Shown here piece after piece: positions 6,840 to 14,379 of a DNA stretch of 14,890 nucleotides. The position numbers and the translations under genes were made by a program. This DNA is from JBGPYM01 sp041493205 (lineage in GTDB: Bacteria > Bacteroidota > Ignavibacteria > UBA10030 > UBA6906), in assembly GCA_041493205.1 (NCBI GenBank), contig JBGPYM010000049.1:1-14890 (forward strand), read 5' to 3'. Position 1 is the first letter of the stretch, and each line of letters opens with the position of its first letter. The notes below the pieces were generated by a model that saw only the letters and a list, made by a program, of their open reading frames with translations, had not been told where the DNA came from and made no database searches.

Positions 6840-7619
6840 TCATCCGGGGAGTGAGACGCGGGGTGTGTGCCGGGTCGGATGTGAATCTACGATGACGGGC
6901 GTGCGGAACACCTCGTGGATCCGGTCAGCGGTGAGTACTTCCGCCGGCGTCCCGATTGCGGCGATCGTGCCGCAGAGCATCATGGCGAGCCGATCGCTGT
7001 ATGCCGCAGCCAGATTCAGATCGTGTGAGACTGAAACAACTGTCAACCCCGATTCCGTGTTGAGTTTCCTGATGATGCTGAAGACATCAATCTGGTGCGC
7101 GATATCAAGATGCGCATTCGGCTCGTCCAGCAGGATGATTTCCGGCTCCTGCGCCAGGGCGCGCGCGATGAAAACCCGCTGGCGCTCGCCGCCCGAGAGG
7201 TTCGTGACCGCCTGGCTCGCCAGATGCCCGATATCGGTCAATGCCATCATGGAGTGTGCGACGGCGCGGTCGTGCGTGTTCTCAAATGCGAGCCCCCGCG
7301 TGTGCGGTGAGCGGCCCATGAGGACGATTTCCTCGACGGTAAACGGGAACTGAACGCTGTTGTCCTGCGGAACAAATGCAATCCGCCGGGCTATCGCCGC
7401 ACGGGGGAGCTTAGCGAGCGGCTGGCCGGCGAGATGGATCGAACCCTTCTGGGGAATGTAGATTCTGTCGAGGAGACGGAGGAGAGTGGTCTTGCCCGAT
7501 CCGTTCGGGCCGACGAGCGTCAGGAACTCGCCTTTCTGCACCGTGAGCGACACATCCCGCACGACCGGTAAAGCCGGGTCGTAACCAAACGAGATGCTGT
7601 CAACGGTGATTTCCTGCAT
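6840..7619 (-). CDS. ABC transporter ATP-binding protein, FecE/BtuD/HmuV type
   Basis: A 259-residue ATPase that would power uptake of an iron-siderophore, haem or corrinoid through a FecCD-type permease. All nucleotide-binding elements are intact: Walker A GPNGSGKTT (37-45), Q-loop Gln85 in VPQDNS, signature LSGGERQ (141-147), Walker B IILLDEP (161-167), D-loop AHLD and switch His199 in SHD. The helical region VEEIVLMGRSPH is typical of the metal-chelate/B12 subfamily. The likely membrane partner is the permease at 13384-14379, about 5.8 kb away, with two histidine kinases in between. The ATG at 7617-7619 has only a weak upstream GAGCG. A 119-base gap separates it from the kinase gene upstream, so it may have its own promoter. 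The transported compound cannot be told from sequence. Confidence 0.93.
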   Translation of the reverse strand: MQEITVDSISFGYDPALPVVRDVSLTVQKGEFLTLVGPNGSGKTTLLRLLDRIYIPQKGSIHLAGQPLAKLPRAAIARRIAFVPQDNSVQFPFTVEEIVLMGRSPHTRGLAFENTHDRAVAHSMMALTDIGHLASQAVTNLSGGERQRVFIARALAQEPEIILLDEPNAHLDIAHQIDVFSIIRKLNTESGLTVVSVSHDLNLAAAYSDRLAMMLCGTIAAIGTPAEVLTADRIHEVFRTPVIVDSHPTRHTPRVSLPG

Positions 7620-7658
7620 GGAACGCTCGGTACGCCGAATGAAAGCCCATCACCACAG

Positions 7659-7686
7659 GCCGCAGTCCACTTGCCTGACCTGCGGC
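7659..7686. repeat. Perfect 7 bp hairpin upstream of ABC ATPase gene
   Basis: gccgcag (7659-7665) and ctgcggc (7680-7686) pair around a 14-base loop that can extend pairing with one bulge. On the minus strand a TTTT run precedes rather than follows the stem, so it is not an intrinsic terminator for the kinase operon. It would lie in the 5' leader of the ATPase mRNA and could overlap an operator. I see no conserved cobalamin-riboswitch elements around it. Confidence 0.45.
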
Positions 7687-7728
7687 AAAAGTACATCTGA
7701 ATCTACGCAAATTGAAGGCAGAAGGCAA
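7686..7728 (-). promoter_or_regulatory. Candidate promoter(s) for ABC ATPase / nusB / MFS
   Basis: Two overlapping possibilities on the minus strand. A sigma-70-like pair TTGCCT (7723-7728) and TAGATT (7700-7705) has a 17-base spacer, with four of six matches in each hexamer. TACTTTTG (7686-7693) fits the Bacteroidota-type -7 element TAnnTTTG exactly, although no well-spaced -33 element is evident. Either would give a leader of roughly 55-75 bases for the ATPase gene. Low confidence. Confidence 0.25.
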
Positions 7729-7738
7729 GGCGCCGGCA

Positions 7739-9646
7739 TCAGGGCTGAAGGTCGAGAACCTCGCGCAGTTTGCGCAGCACATCCCCGGTCTGAAACGGCT
7801 TCGGGATGAATGCTTTTGCACCGGCGACGAACAGCTTCGACTTGAGCGCAGGATTTAGATATCCGCTCGCGAGAATGACCTTTGCCACGGGATTGAGCTC
7901 ACGGATCTTTACGAACATGTCATAACCGGATTGTCTCGGCAATCCCATGTCCGTAATGACAGCATCGATTTCGTCCCTGTGCTGAGCATAGATCTCCAGC
8001 CCCTGCACGCCGTCCGACGCCGCGAGTACGGTGTACCCCTTTCCCCGGAGGACTTCCTGCAGGAGCAAAAGAAGCGCCTCTTCATCCTCCACGATGAGTA
8101 TCGTCTCGCTTCCGCCGGACGCTTCCACCGGAGGTCCGGCTTCCGACTCCCCGGTCTCTATGTGGACGGCGGGGAGATGTACCGTGAACTTCGTGCCGCG
8201 GCCCACCTCGGTTTCCACGCTGATAAATCCCCTGTGTCCCGTCACCACGCCATAAACCATGGCAAGCCCGAGTCCGTGTCCTCCTTCAGGAGCTTCCGTG
8301 GTAATAAAGGGCTCGAAGATCCGCTGTCGCATCTCTTCGGTCATCCCGATCCCGTTGTCGCTGACCGTGATGGTGACGTACTTCCGGGCCGTCGCCTCGG
8401 GAAACATCGCATGGACCACTCTCCCATCCGAAGCGCCGGCGGTGATGCGAATAACCCCCTCGGGTACCCGGGCGATCACCATCGCGTCGCGCGCGTTCAG
8501 ACAGAGGGTCAAAAGACTCTGGTAGAGCTGCCCCTGGTTTGCCTGGGTGAGCGGAACGTCGGGGCCGATGTCCGTCTCCACCTTCATCGTCCGCTCGATG
8601 CTGCTTTTCAAGGCCTCCTGGACGTCCCGGATGATGGTCCCGACGGAGAGCGGGATCTGCTGCGCACTGTCAATCTGCGCAAACGTTGCGAGCCTGCGCG
8701 CGACGTCGACGCCGCGCTTGACCGCCGCTTCTCCAAGCTCGATGTACTTCGCCAGCATCTCGTCGGTTGCAACGCGCGGTTTCAGAAGAGCAAATGCCCC
8801 GAGGATCACGTTGACGATGTTGTTGAAATCGTGCGCCATCCCTCCTGCGAGCTGCCGGAGACTCTCCATCTTTTGTGTTTGCCGGAGCTGGTCCTCGATT
8901 TTGCGCTCCCGCGTCACGTCCCGCTTGACCGCGACATAATTGACCACCGTCCCGGTACTGTCGCGGACAGGAGAAATCACCATCTCCTCCTGGAACATCG
9001 TGCCGTCCTTGCGCTTGTTCACGATCTGCCCCGTCCAGACCTCCCCGCGCAACAGCGTGGCCCACATCCCCTTGTAGAAGTCGTCCATCTGGGCGCCGCT
9101 CCTGAGGATACGCGTATTCTGCCCGACAACCTCGGCTTTGGTGTATCCCGTGATCCGCTCAAACGCCGGGTTGACGTACAGGATGTTCGCGGAAAGGTCG
9201 GTGATGACAATCGATTCCACGGTCTGCTCGACAGCCGAATAGAGCCTGAACTGCTCTTCCTCGGCGCGCCTCCGCTCGGTGATATCGCGCCCTACCACGA
9301 TCACCTTGTCGGATTTACCTTCCGCGTCCCGGATAACGTTCCCTTGCGATTCAATGAAGCGAATCGTTCCGTCTGGCATTTTGAACCGGTAGACGATCCT
9401 TTTTCCTACGCCAGTCCTGACGGTCTCCTCAAACACCATCCGGACCATGTCTTTGTCCTCAGGATGGATCTCTCCGAACGAATCCGTCCCGCGCATGCGC
9501 TCGCGGGCGCCAAAGAGGGCGTCATACGACGGACTGTTGTACAGCCGTCGGCCGTCGAGATCGAGAACCGCAATGAGATCGTCGATGTTCGCCAGGATGA
9601 GATGCAGCAGCCGTTCAGTCTCGGACTTTCGATCGTCCTGTTTCAT
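7739..9646 (-). CDS. Hybrid PAS sensor histidine kinase (short paralogue)
   Basis: A 635-residue cytoplasmic sensor with no membrane span. Domains in order: PAS 1 (about 12-128), PAS 2 (about 134-252), dimerisation helix with phosphoacceptor His272 in GGMAHDFNN (the NtrB-like form), ATP-binding domain with N box Asn384 (CLNARDAM), SDNGIGM (Asp430) and GHGLGLAMV (456-464), then a receiver domain (about 513-632) with the acidic pocket VEDEE, phosphoacceptor Asp566 in ITDMGLP and Lys616. All catalytic residues are present. PAS domains of this S-box type sense small ligands, redox state or light through a cofactor; the signal is unknown. It starts at ATG 9644-9646 with GGAGG nine bases upstream and lies 18 bases after the long paralogue, so the two are cotranscribed. 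There is no DNA-binding output, so phosphotransfer to another protein, or tuning of the kinase by its own receiver, is expected. Confidence 0.95.
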   Translation of the reverse strand: MKQDDRKSETERLLHLILANIDDLIAVLDLDGRRLYNSPSYDALFGARERMRGTDSFGEIHPEDKDMVRMVFEETVRTGVGKRIVYRFKMPDGTIRFIESQGNVIRDAEGKSDKVIVVGRDITERRRAEEEQFRLYSAVEQTVESIVITDLSANILYVNPAFERITGYTKAEVVGQNTRILRSGAQMDDFYKGMWATLLRGEVWTGQIVNKRKDGTMFQEEMVISPVRDSTGTVVNYVAVKRDVTRERKIEDQLRQTQKMESLRQLAGGMAHDFNNIVNVILGAFALLKPRVATDEMLAKYIELGEAAVKRGVDVARRLATFAQIDSAQQIPLSVGTIIRDVQEALKSSIERTMKVETDIGPDVPLTQANQGQLYQSLLTLCLNARDAMVIARVPEGVIRITAGASDGRVVHAMFPEATARKYVTITVSDNGIGMTEEMRQRIFEPFITTEAPEGGHGLGLAMVYGVVTGHRGFISVETEVGRGTKFTVHLPAVHIETGESEAGPPVEASGGSETILIVEDEEALLLLLQEVLRGKGYTVLAASDGVQGLEIYAQHRDEIDAVITDMGLPRQSGYDMFVKIRELNPVAKVILASGYLNPALKSKLFVAGAKAFIPKPFQTGDVLRKLREVLDLQP

Positions 9647-9664
9647 CGCTGAATCCCTCCACCA

Positions 9665-12600
9665 TTACTGTTCTTGAACATCAAGGACTTCGCGCACGAT
9701 CCGGAGTACTTCGTGCGGCTTGTACGGTTTCTGAATAAATGCCTTCGCCCCGGCGTTGAACAGTCGGGATTTCAACCCCGGCTCGAGATACCCGCTTGCC
9801 AGGATAACGCGCGCGGAAGGGTCGATGTCCCTGATCCGCGCGAACATGTCCTTCCCCGACATGCGAGGGAGCCCCATGTCGGTAATAACCGCACCAATGG
9901 TCCCGCGGTGCCGGTCGAACAGTGCAAGCCCTTCCATGCCGTCTTCGGCCTGCAGCACGTTGTACCCGTACGATTGCAGCAGCTCTGACACCAGCCCGCG
10001 CAGGGCCTCCTCGTCTTCCACCACGAGCACCGTCTCCTGCCCGCCCGATACCTTGGGGGCGATCGTCTCTATCCGTACGGCCGTTTCCTCCGGGTATGCC
10101 TGCAGATAAATGCGGAAGGTGGTTCCCCCGCGCGGCACACTCTCAACATCGATCATGCCGTTGTGACTCTGGACGATGCCGTAGACGACCGACAGGCCGA
10201 GACCAGTCCCCTTGCCCGTCGGCTTGGTGGTGAAGAACGGCTCAAACACCCGGCTCCGGATGTCTTCCTTCATCCCGATACCCGTGTCGGACATGGAAAT
10301 GCAGACGTACAAAGGCGCCGAGGCGGATTTGAATATCCGGCGCACGATGTCTCCGCCGACCGTCCTGGCGGAAATCGTGATGCGGCCCGTGCCTGCCACG
10401 GGCTGCGATTCGAGGATCGCGTCACGGGCGTTCAGGCACAGGTTGAGGAGCATCTGGTACAGTTGCCCAGGGTCGCCCTGGATGATCGGCAGGTTCCGGG
10501 GGATCTCGGTCACAATGTCAATCGTCCGCTCGATGCTGTGCTCGAGGACTTTCGTCAGTTCCCCCACAACGTCCGCGAGTGCGAGCGGCCGCAGCGCAAC
10601 CTGCCCTTCCCGTGAGAATGTGAGGAGTCGTTTCGCGACGTCTGCGCCGCGGTTGACCGCCGATTCGCCGATGTCGACGTACCGCGCGAGGGCGGGGTCG
10701 GTAAGGCGCGTCTTAAGAAGCGCAAGTCCGCCCTGAATCACTCCGAGGACATTATTAAAGTCGTGGGCGATTCCTCCCGCAAGCTGACCCAGGCTTTCCA
10801 TTTTCTGTGACTGCCGGAGGCGGCGCTCGATTTCCACCTCATGGGTCATGTCTCTCTTGACGGCGACGTAATTCACCACTCTGCCGCCTGCGTCCCGGAC
10901 CGGCGATATGACCATCTGTTCTTCCACGAGCGAACCGTCCTTGCGGCGGTTGGTGATGTGTCCCGACCAGACCTCACCCCGCTGGAGGTTCTGCCACATG
11001 GCAGAGTAGAATCCGTCGTCGTGTATGCCGCTCTTCAGAATCCGGGGATTGTTTCCGATCACCTCGCTCTTCAGGAATCCCGAAACCTGCTCAAAGGCCG
11101 GGTTCACATACACGATGGTACCGTCCGGCTCGGTGATGAGGATGGATTCCGCCGCCTGCTCCACCGCCATCTTCAGCCGCGCCAGCTCTTCCTCTCCCTC
11201 TTTCCGCGTTGTGACGTCACGGTCGATGCCCCGGTATCCCCGTAACGCGCCGTGATCGTCGATGATCGGTTCGGCGCTCGTTTCCAGTATGACGACCCGG
11301 CCGTCCTTCCGGATGTGACGGTTCAGAACTCCGGAGAATGCGTCCCCGCGGGAAAATGTGCCGATCATCTGCTTGCTGAACCGCTGTGCATCGGCGGGAT
11401 GCATGAAATCACGCGGGCGCTTGCCCAACACTTCCGCCGGCTCATAGCCGAGGAGCTCCTTGAGCCGGGGACTCGCATAGGTGTACCGCCCTTCGGTGTC
11501 AGTCTCCCAGATCCAGTCAGGGATCGCTTCGACGAGCGACCGGAACCGCAGCTCGCTCCTTGTGAGCGCGTTCTCCGCCTCCTTGCGCCGCGTGATGTCG
11601 GTCAGACTCACGACCACCGCATACGGTAGTTCGTCTCCTGCGCGGAGCAACGGCTGGCTGTTGATGGATACCCAGTGCCTGTGCCCTCCGGTGGTCCTGA
11701 AACCCATGACGACGTCAGCACAGGGATTGCCGGTCCGGAGCGTCACCATGGCTGGGTGTTCCACGAGCTCGAATGTGTTCCCGTCTTCGTGCACGGGGTC
11801 AAACACCCGTCGTGTGGCGGGCCATCCGCTCATCTCCGCCGGCGTAAGGTCGAGGATGCGGAGCGCGCCGGGGTTGAAGCTCGTGACCATACCGCGCGCG
11901 TCGTGGAGAATGATTCCGTCGGCCATCCCCGCGATGATCGTCCGGTGCTTGACCTCGCTTTCCCGCAGCGCCGCTTCGGTCCGCTTCCGGTCGATCGCGA
12001 CTGCGATGTGACGGGAAATGTACGTGAGGATTTCCTGCTCCTTCGCGCCGAACCGGATCGATTCTTTATAGCTCTGCACGACGATGACCCCGAACGCGGT
12101 CGTTCCCCGGAGGAGCGGCACTCCCAGCCAGTCCACCGAGGCGCCGCCGAGAAGCACAACCTCCCCGCGGTCGATAAGCTGCTGGAATACCTCCGGCGTC
12201 GCCAGCAGCGGACGCGCAGTGCGGACCACGTATTCCGTCAGCCCCCGTCCGAGCTTCTGAGGGGGCGGCGGCGGATCAAATTCGTCGACGAAGTACGGGA
12301 AGGAGAGATCTTTCGTCTGTTCGTCATACAGGGCGATGTAGAAGTTCTGCGCATACATCAACTCGCCCAGGATCGCATGGAGTGCTGCGTAAAACTCCGC
12401 CAGGTCCGTGACCGAGGTGGCCTTCTCCGTTATCCGGTAGAGCGCGAGCTGGAGGGCCTCGGACCGCTTCCGTTCCGTCACCTCGAGCAATGTGCCGATG
12501 ATCGCCGGCTTCCCCCGGTAGGTCGTCTGTGCACCCGAGACCTCGATGTCGATGACCATGCCGTCCTTGCGCCGGACCTGAATCGAATACCAGATGCTCT

Positions 12601-13297
12601 TCGTCTCGCCTTCAATCCGGCGGCGGATGTTTTGTTCCACGCGCTCCCGGTCCGCCTCGACCACCATATCCGTCACGCGGATCTTGTTGACCACCTCCTC
12701 CGGCTGGTACCCGATGATGTCGACGATCCGGGGGTTGATGTACGAAAAGTAGCCGTCCTGCAGGATGTAGACGCCCACAAGCGAGTGCTCCACCAGCCCC
12801 CGGAACGTCGCTTCCGACTCATCCAACTCCTTCCGTGCCACTTGCTGCGCGGTGATGTCGCGCGAGATGACCAGGATGTACCTGATATCTCCCTTTGCAT
12901 CACGGATAATGTGCCCCCGCGACTCGATGTGCCGGACGCTTCCCTTAGGAAGCAGGAACCGGTACTCCGCCTTCTGCCCTTTCCCCGTTCTGATGGTCTG
13001 GCGGAATACCTTCTGAATATTGGCCCGGTCTTCAGGATGGATTTCACCAAAGGCGGATGTGCCGCGAAGGGTGTCGGGGTCTCCCAGGACGGTGCGGTAG
13101 GAGGGACTGTTGTAGATGCGCTTGCCGTCCCGGTCGAGGACGACAATCAAATCGCTGACGTTGTTCAGCAGCAGGTCAAGGAGCCTGTCACTGCCGATGA
13201 GATAGCTGATGAGATCAATTGCGGATGGAAGGCCCCGGAGCGGAGCAGATCGTGGGCGTGAAACCTCACTCTTGACGCTCTTCCCTTTTTTCTTCAT
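9665..13297 (-). CDS. Large hybrid PAS/GAF sensor histidine kinase
   Basis: A 1210-residue cytoplasmic kinase. Domains in order: PAS 1 (about 38-150), PAS 2 (161-278), GAF (281-438, of the subfamily with NFYIALYDE and LTEYVVRT motifs and a Pro-run at 342-346), PAS 3 (447-570), PAS 4 (580-698), PAS 5 (706-820), NtrB-like dimerisation helix with His845 in GGIAHDFNN, ATPase domain with Asn956, Asp1004 in SDTGIGM and GTGLGLSVV (1030-1038), and a receiver (about 1088-1206) with Asp1140 in ITDMGLP and Lys1190. Everything needed for autophosphorylation and relay is present. PAS 1, PAS 5, transmitter and receiver match the downstream 635-residue kinase block by block, so they are paralogues. The start is ATG 13295-13297 with a weak AGGG upstream; the very basic first ten residues are ordinary for a soluble protein. 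Its input signals and output partner are not evident. Confidence 0.95.
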   Translation of the reverse strand: MKKKGKSVKSEVSRPRSAPLRGLPSAIDLISYLIGSDRLLDLLLNNVSDLIVVLDRDGKRIYNSPSYRTVLGDPDTLRGTSAFGEIHPEDRANIQKVFRQTIRTGKGQKAEYRFLLPKGSVRHIESRGHIIRDAKGDIRYILVISRDITAQQVARKELDESEATFRGLVEHSLVGVYILQDGYFSYINPRIVDIIGYQPEEVVNKIRVTDMVVEADRERVEQNIRRRIEGETKSIWYSIQVRRKDGMVIDIEVSGAQTTYRGKPAIIGTLLEVTERKRSEALQLALYRITEKATSVTDLAEFYAALHAILGELMYAQNFYIALYDEQTKDLSFPYFVDEFDPPPPPQKLGRGLTEYVVRTARPLLATPEVFQQLIDRGEVVLLGGASVDWLGVPLLRGTTAFGVIVVQSYKESIRFGAKEQEILTYISRHIAVAIDRKRTEAALRESEVKHRTIIAGMADGIILHDARGMVTSFNPGALRILDLTPAEMSGWPATRRVFDPVHEDGNTFELVEHPAMVTLRTGNPCADVVMGFRTTGGHRHWVSINSQPLLRAGDELPYAVVVSLTDITRRKEAENALTRSELRFRSLVEAIPDWIWETDTEGRYTYASPRLKELLGYEPAEVLGKRPRDFMHPADAQRFSKQMIGTFSRGDAFSGVLNRHIRKDGRVVILETSAEPIIDDHGALRGYRGIDRDVTTRKEGEEELARLKMAVEQAAESILITEPDGTIVYVNPAFEQVSGFLKSEVIGNNPRILKSGIHDDGFYSAMWQNLQRGEVWSGHITNRRKDGSLVEEQMVISPVRDAGGRVVNYVAVKRDMTHEVEIERRLRQSQKMESLGQLAGGIAHDFNNVLGVIQGGLALLKTRLTDPALARYVDIGESAVNRGADVAKRLLTFSREGQVALRPLALADVVGELTKVLEHSIERTIDIVTEIPRNLPIIQGDPGQLYQMLLNLCLNARDAILESQPVAGTGRITISARTVGGDIVRRIFKSASAPLYVCISMSDTGIGMKEDIRSRVFEPFFTTKPTGKGTGLGLSVVYGIVQSHNGMIDVESVPRGGTTFRIYLQAYPEETAVRIETIAPKVSGGQETVLVVEDEEALRGLVSELLQSYGYNVLQAEDGMEGLALFDRHRGTIGAVITDMGLPRMSGKDMFARIRDIDPSARVILASGYLEPGLKSRLFNAGAKAFIQKPYKPHEVLRIVREVLDVQEQ

Positions 13298-13328
13298 ACA
13301 CCCTGGATGGAGACGGAGGAATGACTCA

Positions 13329-13357
13329 ATAATATCAGTAAATGTTCATTCCTGCAA
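13329..13357 (-). promoter_or_regulatory. Candidate promoter for the two-kinase operon
   Basis: In the 86-base gap between the permease stop and the large kinase start, the minus strand carries TTGCAG (13352-13357), a 17-base spacer and TATTAT (13329-13334). The -10 matches consensus at five of six positions, and the segment is clearly more AT-rich than its surroundings. Transcription would start near 13322, about 25 bases before the ATG. If real, the kinases are expressed independently of obg and the permease. Confidence 0.35.
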
Positions 13358-13383
13358 GCCGGGGGGTGTGCTGCAGGCCACGT

Positions 13384-14379
13384 TCAGGTTCTTTTTAGCA
13401 GATAAACGAACACCGGCGCACCAATGGCGGCGGTGACGGCCCCGACAGGTACCTCTGTCGGAGCGATGACGGTGCGGGCGAGCAGGTCCGCGCCGACCAG
13501 AAATATGGCGCCCAGAAGAAACGATGCGGGAACCAGGAGCCGGTGATCGGGCCCGAATATCATCCGGCAGATGTGGGGGATGATAAGGCCGACAAACCCG
13601 ACAACCCCGCTGACAGATACCACGAGACCCGTTATGAACGAAGCGAGAAGATACGATGCCTTCTTCAACGTCGGCACATTGACGCCCAGCTGGAGCGCGG
13701 TCTCCTCGCCTGTCGCGATGAGGTTGAATCCCTTTGCGAACCAGAGGAGTACTCCCGAAGCAAGAACGACCGGAGGACCGACGATCCAGACCGTCGCCGG
13801 GTTTGCGGCGCTGAGATTCCCCATCAGCCAGAGGAACGCGCTCCGCATCTCCTGGTTGATAATCGCCACGATCAACAAAACCGCGGCATTGAAAAAAGCG
13901 CCGATCATCACTCCGGAAAGGAGAAGCGTGTATGGATCGAGCCGTCCCCGGCGGTGCGCGAGCGAGTAGACCAGAAGCATCACCGATGCCGAACCGGCGA
14001 ACGACGCCAGAGGGATCACGAAAAGGCCCGCACCCGCGGTGAGACTGATTGCCAGCAACGCCCCGACCGTGCCGCCGCTCGATATGCCCAGGATGTACGG
14101 TTCCGCCAGCGGGTTGCGCAGCAGGGCCTGGAAGACCAGCCCGGCCACCGACAGGCCCGCCCCGACAATCACCGCGAGGAGCACGCGCGGCAACCGGAGC
14201 TCCATCACGATCATCCGGTCGCCGTCCGGTACGCCGTCCGCTCCCCGCAGCGCGCCAATGACGTTTGCCGTGGATACCCGCTCACTGCCGATCGAGAGCG
14301 CGATCAAGACCACCACCACGAGGATGAAGAGAAGCATCAGTGTCGTGAACAGCGACCGGCGCAGCGTGAGGGGGGTCAT
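13384..14379 (-). CDS. FecCD/BtuC-family ABC transporter permease
   Basis: A 331-residue membrane protein with about ten hydrophobic spans, the permease of a metal-chelate or corrinoid importer. Typical family blocks are present: ELRLPRVLLAVIVGAGLSVAG after the first span, FQALLRNPLAEPYILGISSGG, a GEETALQLGVN cytoplasmic loop that contacts the ATPase, and VGFVGLIIPHICRM near the C-terminus. The ATG at 14377-14379 is chosen because it overlaps the obg stop as ATGA and has AAGGTGGA at proper distance upstream; a start at 14400 would add seven residues inside obg. The matching ATPase is probably the one at 6840-7619. No substrate-binding protein gene or outer-membrane receptor lies in the window. 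Iron-siderophore, haem and vitamin B12 are all possible substrates. Confidence 0.93.
   Translation of the reverse strand: MTPLTLRRSLFTTLMLLFILVVVVLIALSIGSERVSTANVIGALRGADGVPDGDRMIVMELRLPRVLLAVIVGAGLSVAGLVFQALLRNPLAEPYILGISSGGTVGALLAISLTAGAGLFVIPLASFAGSASVMLLVYSLAHRRGRLDPYTLLLSGVMIGAFFNAAVLLIVAIINQEMRSAFLWLMGNLSAANPATVWIVGPPVVLASGVLLWFAKGFNLIATGEETALQLGVNVPTLKKASYLLASFITGLVVSVSGVVGFVGLIIPHICRMIFGPDHRLLVPASFLLGAIFLVGADLLARTVIAPTEVPVGAVTAAIGAPVFVYLLKRT

Noticed and set aside
7620..7738. Cobalamin riboswitch before the ABC ATPase
   Set aside because: I looked for the conserved B12-box and surrounding elements in the leader and could not find them; only a simple hairpin is present.
7931..9652. 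573-codon plus-strand frame antisense to the short kinase
   Set aside because: Composition is typical of an antisense shadow and there is no domain; the kinase on the minus strand has every catalytic motif.
11675..13261. 528-codon plus-strand frame antisense to the large kinase
   Set aside because: Same reason: rich in Arg, Asp and His with no recognisable fold, opposite a complete PAS/GAF kinase.
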